A stretch of DNA of 35,394 nucleotides from the NCBI GenBank assembly GCA_947361355.1, contig CANAIR010000020.1:1-35394 (forward strand), read 5' to 3'. The notes beneath the pieces are model-generated. The model did not search any database. It was given only the letters and a program-made list of their open reading frames with translations, and was not told where the DNA came from. The position numbers and the translations under genes were made by a program. The stretch comes from an uncultured Clostridium sp. Lineage in GTDB: Bacteria > Bacillota > Clostridia > TANB77 > CAG-465. Every line of letters starts with the position of its first letter. Positions within the stretch are counted from its first letter, which is position 1. Shown here piece by piece: positions 7,540 to 17,060 of this stretch.

Positions 7540-7740
7540 ATGGAAAAATATAAAAAAGCTGATTTAAAAAATCCATTTATGGGATTAAATAATCAAGTTT
7601 GCAAAGATCCAAAATATTGGTGTAGGCTATATCAGGTATGGCTTTCAAAGGAAGACGTAGAAAAGAAAAAATGTAGGCAAAGGCCAACATATGATATGAT
7701 TTCTACATATAGTTGCAAATGTCTTGAAGAAAGGTTATAA
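7540..7740 (+). CDS. Small cysteine-rich protein of unknown function
   Basis: 66 aa starting at the ATG 5 bp after AAGGAGGT (preferred over an in-frame ATG at 7522 that precedes that site). It contains five Cys (21, 28, 45, 59, 61) in patterns VCKDPKYWC, KKKC and SCKC, which could bind a metal. No family is recognised and there is no signal peptide. It has a near-consensus promoter and an optimal ribosome binding site, so it is probably well expressed. The next gene begins 86 bp later with no obvious terminator between, so the two may be cotranscribed. Confidence 0.7.
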   Translation: MEKYKKADLKNPFMGLNNQVCKDPKYWCRLYQVWLSKEDVEKKKCRQRPTYDMISTYSCKCLEERL

Positions 7741-7825
7741 ATACTAAATGATTTTTAATACAATTTAAATTTATTCATTTTATATAACTCATACAAATAT
7801 AAAAAAGAAAATTGGAGGAGAAAAA

Positions 7826-9064
7826 ATGAGCGTAGAAAGTAGAGTAGTATTTGTTGGAAAAAGTGAATTAGGTATTGAAGATTTATATTTAGATTTATTA
7901 AAAATTTGTAATTTTTGTGAAATTGAAGATTACTTTGATGAAAAAGTAATCAAGGTAAAACCTGGTAATGATTATAGGTTGGCAGCTGCATATGGAAATA
8001 TATTTGCAGTTTCAAAAGATTATGATGTAAAATGGGTTGATTTAGATGGCAGAGCAAAAGAGAAAAATGATTTTTGTATATGTCGAATTTCTAGGTCATA
8101 TCTGTCAGATTATCCAGGGGATGAAGTGGAAGAGTTTACTAAAAATTTAAGCAAAGTTTTAAATATACCGCTAAGCTATAAATTTGATTTTAATTCTTCT
8201 TCAAAGTATGAAATTCATATTAAGCTATCGGATATTGTACTCGATGCACCTATTTTTATGTATAATAAAAAGATTAATTTGATATTTGAAAAACTTAAAA
8301 AATTTGTGGATGATTACTTAAGAAAAAATAATTACATGTATTGTGCAATTGAAATTGTAGATTTAGATATGCACATTTTACATACTAATTATCAGGAAGA
8401 ATATTTAAAAATGCTATCGTTAAGAGAGTATTTTTTAAGTTCTTCACTTCATTTAGGTCTTTTTCATCCAGATGGGAAAAATATATCACCAAAACCAGAT
8501 AAAAAATATTTCGAAGATGAAACAGGAGTACATATAGGTGCATATTCTTATGGAATTATAGACTTCACTAATGGTAAATTAGAAAAAGAAGAAAACGGTG
8601 TTTCTTCTAACAATAATTATGTTTTTTATTGTAAAGAAGATTATGAAAAGAAAGACAACTTTTTTAAATTTACTGATAGTATGGTGGCAGATTATAACAT
8701 TGAATTTTTAAGTGATAATAAACTTATAGTTACCACAAAAGCTACTTGTAAAAGATTGGTAGAGGGTAAAAAATTTGGTACTACAAAAAGAGTGTATGAT
8801 GAATTGCTTAAAAACAGTAAGTATCAGGATTGTGAGTATTCTTTTGAAGTTATAGATATTTACGAAATAATTGATGTAAATTTAATGATCCACTATACTG
8901 ATATTTCAAAGTATTATGAAGTATATGAAATTCCAGTAGGTTTTAAATTTGAAGATGGACTAAAATCAGTAATAAAATCAAGAGTGTATGATGATTGTAG
9001 TGATGACTATATTTGTCATAATGATATTTCTGAAGTAATAAAAAGCTTAATAGCTAATCATTAA
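7826..9064 (+). CDS. Uncharacterised 412-aa protein, paralogue of the 17061 gene
   Basis: The N-terminus MSVESRVVFVGKSELGIEDL, then YDVKWVDLDGRA with FCICRIS, and the C-terminal block YEIIDVNLMIHYTDISKYYE with GFKFEDGL, are all mirrored in the 458-aa protein encoded at 17061-18437. The similarity runs end to end with a divergent middle, so these are full-length paralogues. No signal peptide, membrane helix or known catalytic motif is visible, suggesting a cytoplasmic protein. GGAGGAG precedes the ATG and a strong terminator follows. The two paralogues bracket the cyclic glucan synthase genes, but nothing in the sequence shows a functional link. Confidence 0.8.
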   Translation: MSVESRVVFVGKSELGIEDLYLDLLKICNFCEIEDYFDEKVIKVKPGNDYRLAAAYGNIFAVSKDYDVKWVDLDGRAKEKNDFCICRISRSYLSDYPGDEVEEFTKNLSKVLNIPLSYKFDFNSSSKYEIHIKLSDIVLDAPIFMYNKKINLIFEKLKKFVDDYLRKNNYMYCAIEIVDLDMHILHTNYQEEYLKMLSLREYFLSSSLHLGLFHPDGKNISPKPDKKYFEDETGVHIGAYSYGIIDFTNGKLEKEENGVSSNNNYVFYCKEDYEKKDNFFKFTDSMVADYNIEFLSDNKLIVTTKATCKRLVEGKKFGTTKRVYDELLKNSKYQDCEYSFEVIDIYEIIDVNLMIHYTDISKYYEVYEIPVGFKFEDGLKSVIKSRVYDDCSDDYICHNDISEVIKSLIANH

Positions 9065-9098
9065 CAATTAGTAAAATTTTATATTTTAGTAACATTTT

Positions 9099-9138
9099 AA
9101 AAATAGATGAAAAAGTGATTTTTCATCTATTTTTTTTA
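9099..9138 (+). terminator. Terminator after the 412-aa gene
   Basis: 16-bp stem AAAAATAGATGAAAAA / TTTTTCATCTATTTTT, tetraloop GTGA, T tail. Confidence 0.9.
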
Positions 9139-9160
9139 ATATCTTTTTACTTCTTTTTAG

Positions 9161-9189
9161 TTGCATATTTTCCTATTTTATTATATAAT
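9161..9189 (+). promoter_or_regulatory. Promoter of the cyclic glucan synthase operon
   Basis: TTGCAT, 17-bp spacer, TATAAT, about 40 bp before the start codon at 9231. Confidence 0.7.
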
Positions 9190-9230
9190 CGAATATATAG
9201 ATAATAATATATATGAAAGGATTGAAAGTA

Positions 9231-12200
9231 ATGGAAGCAAGACTATATAAATTGTTTGTAGAAGCAAATAAAAATTATAAAATAATTTTTAAAACATATA
9301 AAATTTTAGAAAAATCTTATGAACTTAAAATACCAATTCATTCTGCTGGTCAATGGATACTTGATAATATGTACATTATTGATCAAGAATATGATAATAT
9401 AAAGGAATCAGCTAGGTCACTAAAATTTAAAAAGTTACCTATAATAAAGACGCATGATGGTAATAAGTACATAAGTATTTTTTATTTAGCTTATGAACTT
9501 GTTGAAAATAATACAGGATTTATAGATCAATATTTAATTTTAAATTGCTTAAAAGAGCATCAAAAACTTTCATATTTGAAATCAGAAGAATTAGACCTTT
9601 TCATCTTAATGATAAAATTATCTCTTTTAAAGTTTATAGCAAGAATATGTATTAATATTACTAATTCTCAACAAAGAAAAATGGATGTTGAAAATATAAT
9701 TTCAGTTGAATATAAAGATAATAATTTAGCAAAAGAGTTATATAATGAATTTAAATATTTTAATAATTTTAGAGAATATTTAATTGATCCAATTAAAATA
9801 AAAAATACTAATACTGCTTTTGTAGAATATATGGCATATAGATTAAAAGAAATGGGGCAAAAGGGAGAAAAATATTATAAAGTTTTAAATGAAGAGGCTG
9901 AAAAAATTGGATTTACAATAGAAGAAGCAATTATTAAAGAACATATGGAAATTGCTAAGACAACAGATTATATTGGAAGAGCAATACTATCATATAAAAA
10001 ATTAAATGGAATAAACTTTAGAGAAGTATTTGAAAAAGTAAATAAGATAGATGAAACATTACTTGAAGATTACACAAATGAATTTAAAAAATGTGATTAT
10101 AAAACAAAAACTAGATATAGAAATTATATTATAAAACTTGCAAAAAAATATAATTTATCAGAAGTATATATTGCTAAAAAAGTTGTTGAATGCTCAAAAA
10201 AATATAAAAAACATGTAGGTTTTTTCCTAATAGGAGAACAAAAATATTTATTAAAAGAAGAACTTTCTAAACCATATACTTTTGATACAATATATTATAA
10301 ATATATTGAGCCTGTGTTACCATATACGTATATATTATCACTTATAATACTTTCATTAATTATCACTATAATTGTTGGTAATAAATATTTTAATTTTAAT
10401 TTGTTACTAAATATAATATCATATATAACATTATTTTCACTTTCTTTAGAAATCTCTGATAAAATTGTAAACTATATTTTAAGAAAATGTGTGCATCCAA
10501 AAATTTTACCAAGATTTGATTTTGCTAAAACAGTAGATGAAAAATATCCAACATATGTTGTAATGCCTACTATAATTTCTTCTATTGAAAAACTAGACAA
10601 TATGATAAACAAGATGGAAGTAACATATCTTGCAAATCGTAGTAAAAACATGTATTACATGTTGATTGGAGATTGTATTAGTAGTGATAAACCAGTAATA
10701 GACATAGACAAAAAAATTGTAGATTATGCCAAAAAAAGATTAGAAGAATTAAATAGTAAGTATAAAGCTCCACATAAAATATTTAACTTTATGTATAGAA
10801 AGCGTGTATATTCAGAAGGTGAAAGCTGTTATATGGGCTATGAAAGAAAAAGAGGTGCATTACTTCATTTTAATGAATTAGTACTTGGGAAGCTTTCAAA
10901 AGAACAAATAAAAGAAAAAATGTATTTAATATATGATGATATTATTAGTGCAAAATATGCAATAACATTAGATGAAGATTCACAGCTTTCACTAAATACT
11001 GCAAAAGATTTAGTATCAATTATAGCTCATCCATTAAATCAACCTATACTTTCTAAAAATGGTAAAGTTGTAAAAAAAGGTTTTGGTCTTATACAACCAG
11101 CTGTTGGACTTGATATAGAAGCGGCAAATAAAAGTATATTTTCTAAAATATTTGGTGGAGTAGGCGGTTTAGATATTTATACTAATGCAATATCTAATGT
11201 TTATCATGATGTATTTAATGAAGCAATATTTTGTGGGAAAGGAATATACAATATTGAACTATTTGAAAAATTAGTATCAAAGGAAATACCAGAAAATCTT
11301 GTATTATCACATGATTTACTAGAAGGGTCAATTATAAAAGCAGGACTTGCAAGTGATATAGAATTGCAAGATGGATTTCCAAACAATTATATAGCATATA
11401 TGAAAAGAAATCATAGATGGTATAGGGGAGATATGCAAATTATAAGATGGTTGCTAAGTCCAAAATCAAAACTATCTATTCTTTCAAAATGGAAAATATT
11501 TGATAATATAAGAAGACCGATGCTTGATGTATTTTGTATAATAGCAATTTTTATTAGTATGATATTTGCACCTAAATATTTAGTTGGCGTAATACTTGGA
11601 GTATTTTTAAGTATAAATTTTGGATATTTTTTATCAATTATAGATATAATATTATATGGTAAGATAAGACATACAAAAGAAGTTCAATATATTCCTATAA
11701 TACATGGTATACAAGCTGATTTGCTTACAATGTGTTTTAATTTTGTAACTATACCATATAGAGCTTGGATGTGTATTAGCGCTTTTTGTTTATCACTATA
11801 TAGAATGCTTATATCAAAGAAAAAGTTATTAGAATGGACAACTGGTGAAGTGTTAGAAAAAAATGCTAAGAGTACATTAAAATATTATTATTCAAATATG
11901 ACTATAAATGTTATAGTTGGAGTGTTTATATTAATTTATTCAGTGATAACTTCGTATAATATTTTGGCTTTGAATTTTGTAATAGCTATATCTGTTTCAT
12001 TTATATTAGCACCAGCTTTTGCATATTTATTAGGTAAAGACCATTTGTTTGGAAGACATAAAAAATTAAATCAAAAACAAAATGAAGAAATAATTGAGAT
12101 TGCTAAAAGAACATGGTTTTTCTTTAATACAATGATGACAAAGACTAATAATTATCTTCCAACAGATAATTTTCAAGAAAATAGAAGGTATAAAATAGCA

Positions 12201-14831
12201 AATAGAACATCATCTACAAATATTGGTTTTGGAATTTTATCTATAATTAATGCCTATGATTTGAAATTTATTTCACTTGAAGAGGCAATAAGTAAACTAG
12301 TTAATATATATTATACTATATCAAAACTTGAAAAGTGGAATGGTCATTTGTATAACTGGTATAATATAAAAACATTAGAACCATTAAGACCAAGATTTAT
12401 TTCAACTGTTGATAGTGGAAATTTTGTTTCTTGTTTGTATGTTGCAAGACAATTCTTTATGAATATAAATGGAAGAAACCATACATTAAAAGAAGAAATA
12501 TTTTCCGATGAACGAGTAGATAAAATGCTTGCTCAAACTGAAGAATTAATAGAAAATACTGACTTTACATGTTTATATGATACATCTAGAAATCTATTTT
12601 CAATTGGTTATGAGCAGGAGACAGGAAATTTAGTAGATAGTTATTATGATATGTTAATGTCTGAGAGTAGAACACTAAGTTTAATAGCTATTGCCTCAAG
12701 ACAAGTTACATCAAAACATTGGTTTGCTCTTGCTAGAAATCTTATTAGAGTAGATGGGTATAAAGGTTTACTTTCATGGTCTGGTACAGCATTTGAAGCA
12801 TTTATGCCATATATATTTAATAAATCATATGAGCACACTTTAATAGATCAGTCGTTGTTTTTTAATGAGTATAGTCAAATAAAATATGCAAAGACAAATA
12901 ATGTTGCTTGGGGAATTTCTGAGAGTGCATATGCTATCAAAGACAATGATTTGAATTATCAATATAAAGCTTTTGGTATTCCATGGCTTGGACTAAAAAG
13001 AGGTCTTAATGATTACTTAGTTATATCTCCATATTCTACATTACTTATGGTAGAGTATGACCCTGAAAAGGTATATAAAAATATATGTAAACTAAAAAAA
13101 TTAGGACTTTATTCATCATATGGATTTTATGAATCTATTGATTATACAAAACAACATTTAAGTGATAATTTAAATAGCGAAATAGTAAAAACATATATGG
13201 CACACCATCAAGGAATGATTTTATCTGCTATAAACAATTACATAAATAATGGTATAATAAAGGAAAGATTTCATTATAATCCTAATATTAAAGCTTGTGA
13301 AATATTACTTAAAGAAAGAGAAAGAATGAAAGTAAATATTAAAAAAGGAATAAAAGATAAAGAAAATATCTTTAAACAAAAAAATACACAAAAGTATACC
13401 TCTTATGTAAATTGTACATATGCAGATAAAAAATATGTAACTGATGGAGACGCTAGTCATAACGTAAGTATTTCTTTACTAAAAGGTTCTAACCTTTCTG
13501 CTATTATAACAAATGGTGGTGCTGAATATATTAGATATAAAGATAGGATTGTTAATAGACAAAGATTTACAGAACCTGAAACAACAGGAAATTATTTGTA
13601 TATTACAGATAAGACAACTGGTGAGTGCTTTAATGCAACAGATTGTAATATACATAGTATATATAATAAAAATACAAACAAATGTAATTGGGTAAACAGT
13701 TTAAACTCAATAGAATGTTATTTGGAAGGGGAATCATTAGAGTTAACAACAAATATTGTGCTTTCACAAGAGTTTAGTGCTGTTGTAAAGAAAGTAAGTT
13801 TATATAATAACTCTAATATTAAACGTGAGATATTAATTAATACTTTTTTAGAACCAGCTATGACAGACTATATGACTAATGTTGTTCATCCTTCATTTAG
13901 TAATTTACTTGTTGAAACATCATATGACGAAGATCTTGATATTTTAATTGCTAATAAAAGAAAGAAAAATAGTAATGAAGCTGATATGTTTGTATATTCT
14001 AAACTTGTTGGAATTGATTTGGAAAAAGATGTTGAAACAGAAAAACAAAAAATTATTAAAAAAGATTTGTCAGCATATAATGGTGAGGTTGTAAAATATC
14101 CATTATGGCCTATACTTTCATATAGAGCTAATATTATTTTAGATCCATATGAAAGACAAGATTTCTATTATATATTAGGTGTTAGTGATAGTAGATATAA
14201 TATTTCTAATGCAGTATTAAAACTTGATAAAAATGGAATTGAAAAACAATTTAAATTATCAAATGAAATTAATAGTGTTGTAGCAAGATATTTAAAACTG
14301 GAACCTACTAGGGCAGAAATATATAATGATATTATAAAGGATGTATTATTTAATAAGAATGTTCAAAATGATGAAAAATATTGGGATGAAAATTTAAGTC
14401 AATCACTACTTTGGAAATATTCCATTTCTGGTGATTTGCCAATTATTTTGGCATATGTAGATAAAATTGAAAAAGCTGGTATTGTAAATGAAATTATAAA
14501 TTTTATGGATTATGTAAAAAATAGAAAAATAGATTTAGATATAGTAATATTAATTGATGAAAAACAAAAAGAATATGGGCCTATATATACATATATTAAA
14601 AGTAGACTTGATAGAGCAGTATATATGGATTATAGCAAAGGTAACATTTTTGTATTAAATATAAAAAATTTAACAAAACAAGAAGTTACATTACTTTCAT
14701 TTTTATCAAAAAAATATATACAAAATGTAAAAGAGCTACTTTGTATGAACCCTGATGATGATGGAAGTCCAACAAAAATTATAGATACAAAAGAGAAGGA
14801 AGAAAAAGAGGAGGTAAAAGTAGATGATTAG
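9231..14831 (+). CDS. Cyclic beta-glucan synthase (NdvB/Cgs type), first part: GT84, glucoamylase-like domain, GH94-type sandwich
   Basis: 1866 aa from the ATG 9 bp after AAAGGA; an in-frame ATG 18 bp upstream has no site. Order of parts: cytosolic N-terminal region; membrane helices near 363-410; glycosyltransferase (GT84) with ITLDEDSQL (~578, DxD-like) and RNHRWYRGDMQ (~726); further helices at ~763-810 and ~890-940; a glucoamylase-like domain at ~960-1375 (WFFFNTMMT...TNIGFGILSIINAY, SGTAFEAFMPYI, YMAHHQGM); then a beta-sandwich of the GH94/carbohydrate-binding type to the C-terminus. In proteobacterial Cgs this is one ~2800-aa inner-membrane enzyme that polymerises UDP-glucose and cyclises the chain. 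Here the catalytic GH94 barrel is encoded by the next ORF, which overlaps by 8 bp. Confidence 0.88.
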   Translation: MEARLYKLFVEANKNYKIIFKTYKILEKSYELKIPIHSAGQWILDNMYIIDQEYDNIKESARSLKFKKLPIIKTHDGNKYISIFYLAYELVENNTGFIDQYLILNCLKEHQKLSYLKSEELDLFILMIKLSLLKFIARICINITNSQQRKMDVENIISVEYKDNNLAKELYNEFKYFNNFREYLIDPIKIKNTNTAFVEYMAYRLKEMGQKGEKYYKVLNEEAEKIGFTIEEAIIKEHMEIAKTTDYIGRAILSYKKLNGINFREVFEKVNKIDETLLEDYTNEFKKCDYKTKTRYRNYIIKLAKKYNLSEVYIAKKVVECSKKYKKHVGFFLIGEQKYLLKEELSKPYTFDTIYYKYIEPVLPYTYILSLIILSLIITIIVGNKYFNFNLLLNIISYITLFSLSLEISDKIVNYILRKCVHPKILPRFDFAKTVDEKYPTYVVMPTIISSIEKLDNMINKMEVTYLANRSKNMYYMLIGDCISSDKPVIDIDKKIVDYAKKRLEELNSKYKAPHKIFNFMYRKRVYSEGESCYMGYERKRGALLHFNELVLGKLSKEQIKEKMYLIYDDIISAKYAITLDEDSQLSLNTAKDLVSIIAHPLNQPILSKNGKVVKKGFGLIQPAVGLDIEAANKSIFSKIFGGVGGLDIYTNAISNVYHDVFNEAIFCGKGIYNIELFEKLVSKEIPENLVLSHDLLEGSIIKAGLASDIELQDGFPNNYIAYMKRNHRWYRGDMQIIRWLLSPKSKLSILSKWKIFDNIRRPMLDVFCIIAIFISMIFAPKYLVGVILGVFLSINFGYFLSIIDIILYGKIRHTKEVQYIPIIHGIQADLLTMCFNFVTIPYRAWMCISAFCLSLYRMLISKKKLLEWTTGEVLEKNAKSTLKYYYSNMTINVIVGVFILIYSVITSYNILALNFVIAISVSFILAPAFAYLLGKDHLFGRHKKLNQKQNEEIIEIAKRTWFFFNTMMTKTNNYLPTDNFQENRRYKIANRTSSTNIGFGILSIINAYDLKFISLEEAISKLVNIYYTISKLEKWNGHLYNWYNIKTLEPLRPRFISTVDSGNFVSCLYVARQFFMNINGRNHTLKEEIFSDERVDKMLAQTEELIENTDFTCLYDTSRNLFSIGYEQETGNLVDSYYDMLMSESRTLSLIAIASRQVTSKHWFALARNLIRVDGYKGLLSWSGTAFEAFMPYIFNKSYEHTLIDQSLFFNEYSQIKYAKTNNVAWGISESAYAIKDNDLNYQYKAFGIPWLGLKRGLNDYLVISPYSTLLMVEYDPEKVYKNICKLKKLGLYSSYGFYESIDYTKQHLSDNLNSEIVKTYMAHHQGMILSAINNYINNGIIKERFHYNPNIKACEILLKERERMKVNIKKGIKDKENIFKQKNTQKYTSYVNCTYADKKYVTDGDASHNVSISLLKGSNLSAIITNGGAEYIRYKDRIVNRQRFTEPETTGNYLYITDKTTGECFNATDCNIHSIYNKNTNKCNWVNSLNSIECYLEGESLELTTNIVLSQEFSAVVKKVSLYNNSNIKREILINTFLEPAMTDYMTNVVHPSFSNLLVETSYDEDLDILIANKRKKNSNEADMFVYSKLVGIDLEKDVETEKQKIIKKDLSAYNGEVVKYPLWPILSYRANIILDPYERQDFYYILGVSDSRYNISNAVLKLDKNGIEKQFKLSNEINSVVARYLKLEPTRAEIYNDIIKDVLFNKNVQNDEKYWDENLSQSLLWKYSISGDLPIILAYVDKIEKAGIVNEIINFMDYVKNRKIDLDIVILIDEKQKEYGPIYTYIKSRLDRAVYMDYSKGNIFVLNIKNLTKQEVTLLSFLSKKYIQNVKELLCMNPDDDGSPTKIIDTKEKEEKEEVKVDD

Positions 14832-16887
14832 CAGTAGTAGCGATGATACATCTAAATATATAGCTTTTAATTCATATGGTGGTTTTAGTTTATCAAAAGA
14901 TGAATATCATATTTTAAATCCTAAAACCCCTCTTCCTTGGTGTAATGTTATGGCTAATGAATCTTTTGGTACTATAATATCATCTTATGGTACTGTATAT
15001 ACATATTTTAAAAATAGCCAAGGATTTAAAATTACTAATTGGTGTAATGATTGGATTACTTTTGAGCCTGGTGAAAAATTTACTGGAATTTTTGAACAAA
15101 ATTATAATTTAGTATACGGTTTTGGTTATACAAGAGTTTTAGAAGAAGATGAAAATTTGATCAAAACAATGGATATATTTGTACCTAATGATGAGAATAT
15201 AAAAGTACAATATATAACTTTAGAAAATACTTCATGTGATCAAAAGCAAGTGGATATTGAATATAAATTAGAACCTGTTCTTGGCGTATCTCAAGAGACA
15301 AATATGCAACACATATTATGTAAAAATGAAAATGAAACTTTATATTTTAAAAATCCATATAGTATAGATTTTTCTAATATTTTAGTATTTACAAAAGTTT
15401 TTTCACAAGATGAAAATATAAATATATTATATGATAAAGATAATTATAATGTTAAAATAAAGTTAAAAATTGAACCAAATAAAAAAGTAAAATTTGCTAT
15501 TGTTTTAGGGGCTACTGAAAATTCAAAAGAAGAAATATTAAATATAATAGAAAAATATACTAATTTTAGTAATTTTGATATTACATATGAAAATACAAAA
15601 AAATATTGGAGAAAAAAAGTAATAAAAAATTATAAACTAAAGGATGAATACTTAGAAATAATGGCAAATGGGTGGCTACTTTATCAGACCATTGTTTGTA
15701 GACTATTTGCTAGATCAGGTTTTTATCAGTCAGGTGGTGCAATAGGTTATAGGGATCAATTGCAAGATACAATGTCTTTAATTTCGTCATGGCCTGAAAA
15801 AACTAGAGAACAAATTATTTTGCATTCTAGTAAACAATTTGAAAAAGGTGATGTACTTCACTGGTGGCACGAGCATAACAATGCTGGGATTAGAACATAT
15901 TTTAGTGATGATTATTTATGGTTACCATATGTACTTACTGAATATGTAGAAAGAACAAAAGATCAATCAATACTTTATGTAATGACTAAATATCTTGAAG
16001 ACAAACCAATGGGAGATAGAAGAGAAGTTTATGATATTTATAATCCAATAGAAATAGAGGCTAATGTATATGAACACGCTAAAAAGGCTATTATGTATGG
16101 CTTATCTAGAATAAATGAAAAAAATGGACTATTAGACATAGGTGATGGCGATTGGAATGATGGATTTAGTAACATACGTGGTCAGTCAGTTTGGTTAACT
16201 TTTTTCATGATGGATATATTAAAACGATTTGTAAGTATCGCAAAAATAATGAAAGATGATCAAATGGTAAAAACATGTGAAAAATATCGTCATATATTTA
16301 AACATAGTATAATAGACAATGCTTGGGATGGTAACCATTTTGTTAGAGCATTTTTTGAAAATGGAGATGTTTTAGGTTCAAGTAAAAATAAAGAATGTAA
16401 AATAGACCTTATATCGCAAGCTTGGGCAGTTATAGCTATGAAAGAATATCCAGATTTAAATGATGAATTAGTAGAAAGTTTAAAAAGTGCTGAAAAATAT
16501 TTAGTGGACAAAGAAAATATGATTGTAAAATTACTTTATCCAGCCTTTGATAAACCTGAGAATAATCCTGGATATATTAACGCTTATGTACCTGGTATTA
16601 GGGAAAATGGAGGTCAATATACACATGCTGCAACATGGCTTGCAAAAGCATATTTTGAAATGAATGAAAAGGAAAAAGCAATAGAAATATTAAGATATAT
16701 TTGTCCTATAAATCATTCAGATTCAAAAGAAAAAGCAGATAAATATATGGTAGAACCATATGTTATTGCAGCTGATATTTATTCTAATCCAGAGCATCCA
16801 GGTAGAGGAGGATGGACTTGGTATACTGGTTCATCTGCATGGATGTTTAAGGTAATAGAGGATTATTTAACAAATAATAAATATTAA
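14824..16887 (+). CDS. GH94-family C-terminal half of the split cyclic beta-glucan synthase
   Basis: 687 aa. An N-terminal beta-sandwich (YIAFNSYGGFSLSKDEYHIL, WCNDWITFEPG) is followed by an (alpha/alpha)6 barrel with the GH94 signatures FYQSGGAIGYRDQLQD, HWWHEHNNAGIRT, DIGDGDWNDGF (~437-447; the Asp of DWND is the usual general acid), GQYTHAATWLAKA and GGWTWYTGSSAWM. In Cgs the equivalent C-terminal region is a beta-1,2-glucan phosphorylase that trims chain length. Both ORFs look intact and overlap in GTAGATGATTAG with GAGGAGG upstream, so this is designed translational coupling rather than a frameshift. It could form a complex with the membrane part or act as a free phosphorylase. Confidence 0.9.
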   Translation: MISSSSDDTSKYIAFNSYGGFSLSKDEYHILNPKTPLPWCNVMANESFGTIISSYGTVYTYFKNSQGFKITNWCNDWITFEPGEKFTGIFEQNYNLVYGFGYTRVLEEDENLIKTMDIFVPNDENIKVQYITLENTSCDQKQVDIEYKLEPVLGVSQETNMQHILCKNENETLYFKNPYSIDFSNILVFTKVFSQDENINILYDKDNYNVKIKLKIEPNKKVKFAIVLGATENSKEEILNIIEKYTNFSNFDITYENTKKYWRKKVIKNYKLKDEYLEIMANGWLLYQTIVCRLFARSGFYQSGGAIGYRDQLQDTMSLISSWPEKTREQIILHSSKQFEKGDVLHWWHEHNNAGIRTYFSDDYLWLPYVLTEYVERTKDQSILYVMTKYLEDKPMGDRREVYDIYNPIEIEANVYEHAKKAIMYGLSRINEKNGLLDIGDGDWNDGFSNIRGQSVWLTFFMMDILKRFVSIAKIMKDDQMVKTCEKYRHIFKHSIIDNAWDGNHFVRAFFENGDVLGSSKNKECKIDLISQAWAVIAMKEYPDLNDELVESLKSAEKYLVDKENMIVKLLYPAFDKPENNPGYINAYVPGIRENGGQYTHAATWLAKAYFEMNEKEKAIEILRYICPINHSDSKEKADKYMVEPYVIAADIYSNPEHPGRGGWTWYTGSSAWMFKVIEDYLTNNKY

Positions 16888-16904
16888 AATATATTATAGA
16901 TATG

Positions 16905-16949
16905 AAAAAAGAAAGTATCATTTTACTAAATTTGGTACTTTCTTTTTTT
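16905..16949 (+). terminator. Terminator of the cyclic glucan synthase operon
   Basis: 13-bp stem AAAAAAGAAAGTA / TACTTTCTTTTTT with an AT loop and T tail. Confidence 0.85.
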
Positions 16950-16977
16950 ATTATGCTATATATTGATATATAAATTA

Positions 16978-17006
16978 TTGACAAATTAACATAAAAGTTA
17001 TATAAT
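16978..17006 (+). promoter_or_regulatory. Promoter of the 458-aa paralogue gene
   Basis: Perfect TTGACA, 17-bp spacer, TATAAT, with the start codon 55 bp downstream. Confidence 0.9.
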
Positions 17007-17060
17007 ACCTTTCATAACTAGTAATATAATTATACTAATGTATAATAGGAGGAAAATCAT

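Noticed and set aside
14824-14831. Cyclic glucan synthase split as a frameshift error
   Set aside because: The downstream ORF has its own GAGGAGG site and ATG, and both proteins have coherent ends, so a genuine two-gene arrangement is more likely.
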